Source: Cannabis sativa (taxonomy: Eukaryota; Streptophyta; Magnoliopsida; Rosales; Cannabaceae). From it: a stretch of DNA of 64,000 bases. The translations under genes and the position numbers were made by a program. Under the pieces are notes generated by a model, which searched no databases, had not been told where the DNA came from, and saw nothing but the letters and a program-made list of their open reading frames with translations. Numbering within the stretch: the stretch's first letter is position 1; the number at the start of each line of letters is the position of its first letter. Positions 56,578-64,000 of the stretch are shown here, piece by piece. The stretch covers positions 68,964,600 through 69,028,599 of the forward strand of contig NC_083602.1 of the NCBI RefSeq assembly GCF_029168945.1, read 5' to 3'.

Positions 56578-59500
56578 AACTCCCACTTGCACTAATATAA
56601 AAAAAATGTGCATTTCAAATAATCTTAACACCTTGATATACAAATCAAGTGTAGTAGTAGTAAACTCCTCGTAATAGGATCTGACAGGTTGAATTAAACA
56701 CAACCTCATCTCCACCATTACTCTTCCTTAATCACAAAATCCTTGATAATGTGAAATTCCTCTCTATATGTCTACTCTCTTGGGATACTAGATTCTATAC
56801 TTTTGGCAACTACTTTTGGTTAATCAGGAAATAACACTAGTAGTTAAGACAAGTTGAAACGGTGCCACAAATGTATAGAACTTTCCTTAGACTGAATAAG
56901 TACCTTTCCTGCAACTTTAACATTCAATCTCTCTCTGGTAGACCAAGAGACTTCAGATAGGTTTTTACACTTCTCCAAAATCACTAATCCACCCCCAGAG
57001 TAATCACCATCTTATTAGCAGACTTTCTAGCACAAAGGCAAGTCTCAAAATCTGATGTGGTGTAGTCTAAGAGTTTTAAACACACCCTTATAGACTAACA
57101 TATAGTTCCTCTTCTTAATCTTAAGACTTACTTGATTGTCTTCCAATATTCTTCTCCTGGATTAATCTGATACCTACTCATTACTCCCACTCAACAGCAG
57201 GTGTCTGGTCTAAGGCATACTAAAGCATATCTGAGACCTCTCACTGTTGATTTAAGAAATTCTTTCATGGCTTTATCTTTTCTGGAATAGTTGAGACTTT
57301 TCCTTAGATAAATTAAATCTATGCCTTGAAGTCGAGAAGCTTCTATAGATTTCCATTAGAAAGAAAATGCTTCAGCATCTTACTAAAGTAAGTTGCTTGC
57401 ATTAGAGTAAGTAATTATCAGGTATACCACTAGCCATAGGTTTAGATAAACTCAAACCTATAATACTAGGAACAGGAAGTTTTGTTAAGTCCATTGAATT
57501 AGACTTATTAACGAAATTTCCTTTTATGTCATTGTAATAGAAAACTTTAGGTTATTCCATGTGAATGGATCAAACCATAGTTCTATTGGCTTTTCTTCTT
57601 AGTTTCTTATCTTGACAATCCATTACTTGTTTAAACTCACAATGGATTTTAATCACTAGTGTCTTCCATGTCATAAGAAGGTGAGTTCCTAGAAACTCTC
57701 TCACTACGACAAGGTACTGTGAATTATGTCTAAGAAAACTAAATGGTATTGACCTCTTCGGTTGTGTCAAGACAACAGAGGCAGTGGGACCATCATATGT
57801 CAAATAAGATGATAGAACACTTTTGGTATCAAGAAAAAAAATATCTCCTTTATTTGCTACTTTTCAGACTTAGTCATTTTCTTAGAAAAAGGTATTTGTT
57901 TAAACAAACACTTTCTTATCTAATGACTATGGGATGGTCCACCCCTAATCACTTAGAATAGCTAACAAACCATGGTTAACAGTTCTAGCTTTTCTTAAGA
58001 TTTTGATTAGGTCATCCATGAATCTAGTAATGATTTATACTAAGTACCCAACCATTGCATCATTCTGAAATTGTATTACCATAGAAGGATTTAGGCAACG
58101 ACTAGTAACTAATCATTAATATGCAAAACGAAATTTCTGGGGAGGTAAGTTTTGATATAATTTTCAAAAATCAAATTAATGATCTTTGAACTGCATATCT
58201 ACTAACTATTTCTCCACCCCTATCAGTTTGCAAGATCTTTAACCACTTACCTTAATGGTTTTTCACCATTGCTAGAAATTCATGAAATTTTTCAAACATC
58301 TCAAATTTCTTTGCATAAGGTATAATCTAGAGTGATCGTTTTAAGAATACAACGAAAAACTCATATCCACCCCTGAATGTGCATCCATCTACGAATGAGA
58401 TCAATTTACTTTCAGTGGATAGACATATTAACTCTTTGCAGAGAATGATCTTAGCAAAACCACTATGAACAAGATACAAATGCCATAGATTTATAAAATA
58501 TGGTTGTGTCTTTTGATGACTTAGGTTTAGTTACATTAAAGAGTTCTTAGAATAGTGCAAGTGGATCCTGGTCACAGAATAGTAAACTCATATTCCATAC
58601 AGTTTGAATCCATTGATTGAAAATGGTTATTAAACACTTGTGAAAGTGAAACTGTATTGTATTAAAAAAATTATTTGGAATCTAAAATTTAAAGTCGAAG
58701 ACTTAAATTTATACCAAATATATATGAGTAATTCTTTCTCGGACCACCACTACTAATTTAACTCTAAGTCTTATTTGCCCATACAAGTAGGAGATTTCTA
58801 AGATTGAGGATTTATATTATTTTGGGATAGAATTTCGGGAATATAATCATATGCGTCATTAAATTTCTTAAGAGAAAATAGAATGACATGAAATGATTTA
58901 TAGACCATTCATCCAATGATATGTTATTGAGCTAATTCGAAATGAATAAGCTAAGAGGAATTATGATAATTTTGTTGTTTTAAATAAGAATCCAACGATG
59001 ATTCGATTAACGAGAGTCAAAGTAATCTTATTTATACAATCCTTTTGTTTCATATTGTAAAATACTAGTCTAAGGTGTCATCAATTGATGAACAGCTAGA
59101 TGTTGCATATACAATATTTATCTTTCGAAATCTAACACTATTATGTATGTCTAATGGTGAAAATCCATTAAGGATTTATCTCATTAGAAAAACAAACCAA
59201 GTTAGACCAACAATGAAGATTCGAAATTAAACTACAATTTAATAACAGAAAATAACATGGTTCAATATAAATTCATACACAATTCAGAAATTATTAAACA
59301 CATAGCAAGTAGGAATGACAAGTGAAATCCTAAATAATTTCCAAGGTCTTCAACAAACTGATATCAGTGTCCCGTTTAGGGGAGAGTCAGTGATACCATC
59401 CATTGAATAGAGTTGTCAGCTTATCTAAAATGATAAACATTCTAGCAACCTTTTATTCGATCAAGATTGGAATCCAGCGTTGTCCCGTTTAGGCGAGAGT

Positions 59501-62500
59501 CAAGGCTATTCTATCTTATGAGCTTCCACCATTGTTTCATATTTTGTAAGTCAAATACAGTCGCCACCATTAGGGTGATCAATACCATATAAAACACTTA
59601 CAAATATACTTATCTTTCAAGATTAAACGGTGCTAACTTACTAATGAACGTTCCTCCATTAGGGAGGATTACTCACTAAAACAAAAGTTATGTAAAACCA
59701 ACAATGGAGATCGAATGTCCTAATAATAAAGCTCATTATTTAAAGTGTACTTTCTTTTAATATTTATTTTAATCAATTTATTTTAAATATATATTTATTT
59801 AATTAAAATTTCCAATTTAGAATGAAAAATTCTAAATATAAATTTTAATTTAATATTTATAAATTCTACTTAGATGGATATGAAAATAACATGAATTATT
59901 TCCATCTTAGTAATAATTTCCAATAAATATTTAGAAAAATATTCAATTTAAGTTGTTTCAAAATTAATTTAAATTAATTTACAACTCAAATTTAATTTTC
60001 TATAAATATATATTGCATTTCGAAAAATTGAAGTATTTAAGAATATAATTTTCGAAATTGCTTGTTAAAATAAAATAAAAATAAATCCTGGAAAAAATTA
60101 TTCTAATTTAATGTTGGCCCAAAATTAATTAATCAAATTAATTTACAACAAAAAATATAATTTTTCCATTTAATTAAATATATAAGAAAAATTTCAAATA
60201 TTTAAGTATCATGATGAAAATCAACTTAAATATTAATTTTTTATTTAATTAAATACACTAGAAAAATACTTCAAGCAAAACAGATAATATCTATCTAGAC
60301 TTTCATTGACTAATTAATTCATTTTCTAATTAAATATATTTTACTTCATTTATTTTAATTAATCATTAAATGAAAAAATCATTGATTTAAGTTGGTCCAA
60401 AATTAAAATAAATAATTTTCAACTTTAATCTATTTTTCAAATAAAATTCGAAATTTCTGCATTTAAAAAATACAATTTCGAAATTGTGAGAAAAAGATTA
60501 ATAAAATAAAATAAAATATATTTTGAAAATTATTCAAATTTAAGTTATTAGAAATAAGATTTCAAACTTAAAATAATTTTCAATTTTAATTAAATAACAT
60601 GAAAATAATAATATTTAAGTATCATGATGAAAATCAACTTAAATATTTAAATTTTCAATTTAATTAAATGTATTAAATTCAAGAAATAAATAATTAAGTA
60701 TAGAGAAGACTTAATTATTAATTCTAATTTAATACTAGGAAAAATATACTTAACTTAGATTGTACCAAAATTAATTATTAAACAATTAATTTCACAATCT
60801 ATGATATTTTCTTAATTAAATATTAGAAATATAATTAGTACTAGAAATAACTATCTAGAATAATTTCATTTACTAAGTGTTTTTCTAAAATTAACTTTAA
60901 AATATTAAATGAAAAAAAATTAAATGTCATATATTTTAAAAGTTAATTATGTTGCTAATTCAATTTTAATTAGGTTAGACTAATATAATTAACCTAATAC
61001 AATTATTTAAATAAGGCAAATGGGCCTTCACAATTGGGGTAGTTCATGTGAGGGGGAGCTGGGTTCAGTATGTCGTACCCACTTCTATTGGCCCCCAACT
61101 CTCACACAAGGCCCAAAAGAGAGGAATTTAACCTTTAAATAAACAATTGTTATTCATTGAATAAGCCCAAATCTAATTGGGCCTAAATAAATTTACTTAT
61201 GTCAAAATTTATTTTAGCAACCTAGTCCATTTACTTAGTAAAACTTAAATGGGCTTCCTATATGCATCTAAGCCCAATAGCAAACATATAAGCTCACACA
61301 GGTCAAATGATTTGGATGGGCCCTATCCTGTTATTAGGTTTACACAGATGAAAGAAATAGCAAAAATTACATGTTACAAATTATTTATAAGATCTATTGA
61401 CAATTGGACTATGATTAAAATCAGATCATTGGATCTGTCAACAAGTTAATCATAGCAATTTAGATCAAATAAATAATAGGGTTGTAAAAAAAATGTATAT
61501 TAATATATATAAACAAACAATACAAACAAATAACTGATCTGGAATATCTGGAAAGTAAATTAAAATATCTCAATTTTAAAATTTAAAAAAAAAATTAAAT
61601 TTTAAAATAAATATCTTAACTAGAATTCAAATTTAGGTTGTTAGAGAATATTTGAAAAAAATTCAAAATTCAACAAACTCCTAAATTTCTTAAATTTTAA
61701 CAAAAAATCAAAAATATCTAACCAATTTTTCAAATGTCAAGTTTATTCAAAATTTAAATTTATTTAAAATTTCTAATAAGATAATATAATAAAATATCTT
61801 GAATTTTAAATTTAGATATTTCATTATTATATTCTGAGTCTTATAATTTAATAAATTTAAATATTACATAAATAAACTAATTGAAAAATAAGATATTTTA
61901 TATGGTTAGAGTATTTTAAAAAAAATAATAAAATAATAAGTTTGAAAAATTTATGGTTTGAAACCCTAAAATATCTATTCAAACTAAACTAACCAATTTT
62001 TAAAATTTTCATGTTATTTTTGCCAAAATATAATTTTAATAAAAAAAAAAAGTCTAATAATATAAAATGTTAAACCTAACATATTCCTAATCTTATAATT
62101 TTAATTAATAAAATATATTTTGAAAATAACAAATTTGAAAAAGATATGATATGGTTAGCAAATTTTGAAATTAGTACAAGATTATTTTCAAAAGATAATA
62201 TTTTAATATCAAAGTAAGATTATTTAAAATTTAATAAAAAAAATAATATCTGATCTTATAATTAAAATAAATAAAATAATCTAAAATTTCAAAATTAACC
62301 ATAAGGCTCCTTTCTGAGAAATCAAATTTTTAAAATTCAAAGCCTACTAATATCATAAACTAATTTTAATTAATTTAAAAAATTAATAAAAATTAATTTT
62401 ATTATGACAATTAGATTTTTGATTGAAAATTTATATTCTACACAAAATTCTACAAAAAATTGGCTTTTGTTTCAATGAAAAACAATTTTTGAATCAAAAA

Positions 62501-62947
62501 TTATGACGAAAACAAGTTTGAGGCACAGGGGTATGCATTGCCTACCGCTGCGCGCGCGGAAGCAAGGACGTGGGCGAGGAAAGAGGCTGCAAGCAGCCTC
62601 ATTTGACCGAGCATGCTCGGACACGCCTATTGTCTGAAGCGCTTTTGTCCAAGCGAGCCCAAGCACCGTGCGCGCGCGTGAGTGATTCAAATCCTGATAT
62701 TTTCGTTCAACTTCAAAAAATCATAACTAATTCATAAAACATCCAAATTAGATTCTGTAAAAACCTAAATTTATTAATTTTTTGTCTACTTTCCAGAAAA
62801 AATAATTCCAGATCGAAATAAAAATTATTTCAGTAACATATATTGCGATTTCTAAACTGTCATCAAATAAGTACATAAACCACATGAAACCATCCAAATC
62901 AACACATAACATCGTTTTAATTCATATTTTATGAAAGTAAATCATTA
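56578..62947 (-). pseudogene. Copia E interior with decayed pol
   Basis: The polypurine tract (complement of 56578-56592) is next to the LTR. Pol is recognisable only in pieces. Around 58190-58500 on the minus strand the integrase segment aligns with 4600-4840 of Copia A (a GGYEFF-like segment, a FEKFHEFLAMV-like segment and TDRGGE). The integrase-to-PPT distance is about 1.6 kb against 2.3 kb in A, so RT/RNase H has lost several hundred bases. Many stops and shifts are present. The leader (about 59300-62947) keeps both GACTCTCGCCTA-type repeats (59368 and 59481), the conserved hairpin (61047-61106) and a GC-rich palindromic island (62530-62700). Confidence 0.8.
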
Positions 62948-62964
62948 CCATGGCTCTGAGGCCA
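62948..62964 (-). other. Primer binding site of Copia E
   Basis: TGGCCTCAGAGCCATGG on the minus strand, identical to those of Copia A and B. Confidence 0.75.
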
Positions 62965-62966
62965 GT

Positions 62967-64000
62967 TTTTGGATATATTTTACCAAGATCTAGATTTACT
63001 AACAAGTATGTTTTATTAACATCCTAATATGAATTCTAAAACAATAAAATAAACACATATAAAGTTTAGTAAACCTTACATTGGGTGCAGCGGAATATAA
63101 TGACTCATTCCGTTCAGATCTCTAGCCCTTGATTCCTTTTTGGAGCAGAGCATAATCAAGATCTGAACCTGGATCTCTTTCTCTCTTTCTTTGATGATGA
63201 TTTTCCATAGTCTTACATACTATGATTGAGGTACCACTTGATGTGTGTGGGCACTACTCTATCACTCAAGGGAATTTCGAAACTTGAGAGAAGAAAAGAT
63301 AGAGAAAGTGGCGTGTAGGCTTTTTCTGAAAGAAACAAATGTGCAAAGTTATGAGTTTCCTGAAGCCAACACTTTCTATTTATAGAATGCCTTCTAGGTT
63401 TAGCTTAGAATTGTATGGCATTAAAATAATGAAAAAATAAAATGGTAAAGGGCTTTGCATAGTGGGCGACCAGAATAGGCAATTGGGCCTCACTTTGCAA
63501 CTTTCCCATTTTGTTATTTTTCATTCCCATTTTCTCAAAAATGCCAATTTTCTAATTTAACCATTTAAATGCCAATTCTAATTATTTAATAACTAAAAAT
63601 AATTATTGAATAATATTGTCATTTAATATATTTATTAATTTAGACATATAAAATATCTTAATTAATAAATAAATCTAGAATCTCTTTTCTTTACAATTTT
63701 GCCCTTGCTTAGTGAAAATTCATAAACTAGACATAGTCTAACTTTAGAATTATAATTGATTAATTAAAATCAATTAACTGAGTCTTACAAGCAGTATGGT
63801 CTCAACTAGTATGGGGACCATGGGTCTATATATCCGAGCTTCCAATAAGCAGATCAAGAATTTATATCTTAAATTCACTGACTTATTAATTCTTCGTTGA
63901 ATCCACGCATAGAACTTAGAATTGCACTCTCAGTATATAGAACGCTCTATATGTTCCAAGATATAGATACGTCATTAGTTATCCATTGTTATAATCCTAA
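62967..64000 (-). mobile_element. Copia E, 5' LTR (partial)
   Basis: It matches 54729 onward; its terminal TG has become TT (TTTTTGG instead of TGTTGG). It continues past the window end. Confidence 0.88.

Overview
This is a plant nuclear (eudicot-like) window. It is AT-rich, has no prokaryotic gene order, and contains a P-class pentatricopeptide repeat (PPR) gene, short exons with GT-AG boundaries and dense, nested plant transposable elements. The species cannot be fixed from the sequence alone. Only one gene looks intact: a 772-residue PPR protein at 37773-40091 (+). A second host gene, of the DUF1336/EDR2-like type, survives only as two 5' exons (32585-33316, -) whose second intron received a chain of retrotransposons.

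Left part (1-21079). Copia family A has ~1.87-kb LTRs and a ~2.9-kb AT-rich leader. It is present as a near-complete + strand element (1-9028, pol broken by one frameshift, no gag seen), an abutting inverted LTR (9029-10824), a leader fragment (11941-12200), and a 3'-truncated minus-strand copy (17171-21079). Between them lie MITE/foldback elements (11206-11626, 13891-14798, 14824-15254), a Gypsy integrase scrap and a CACTA terminus (ends 13387).

Middle (21080-35284). A decayed Tat-type Ty3/Gypsy element has gag-pol on +, a spliced antisense additional gene on - (27452-30281), and a 3' LTR at 31043-31725. It sits inside the gag of a short-LTR Copia element (31726-32566, -), which itself sits in intron 2 of the DUF1336-like gene. 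A pair of inverted MITE copies follows; one is split by a 5'-truncated LINE with target-site duplications.

PPR neighbourhood (35300-41770). A ~1.6-kb foldback element packed with tandem palindromic units stops at the edge of the PPR promoter. The PPR gene has a probable 5'-UTR intron and is followed by two LINE scraps.

Right part (42011-64000). A Helitron 3' terminus opens a field of dispersed repeats that contains a solo LTR in an AAT microsatellite, a possible captured gene 5' end, and Copia element D (45571-51041). D has perfect 5-bp duplications and LTRs differing at one base of 253, but an interior with no intact coding sequence that is full of short hairpins sharing a CCTGAAGT-like loop. 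This is the most unusual object in the window. Finally a LINE ORF1 (53578-54728) is cut by a second, minus-strand family-A-like Copia element (54729 to beyond the window end).
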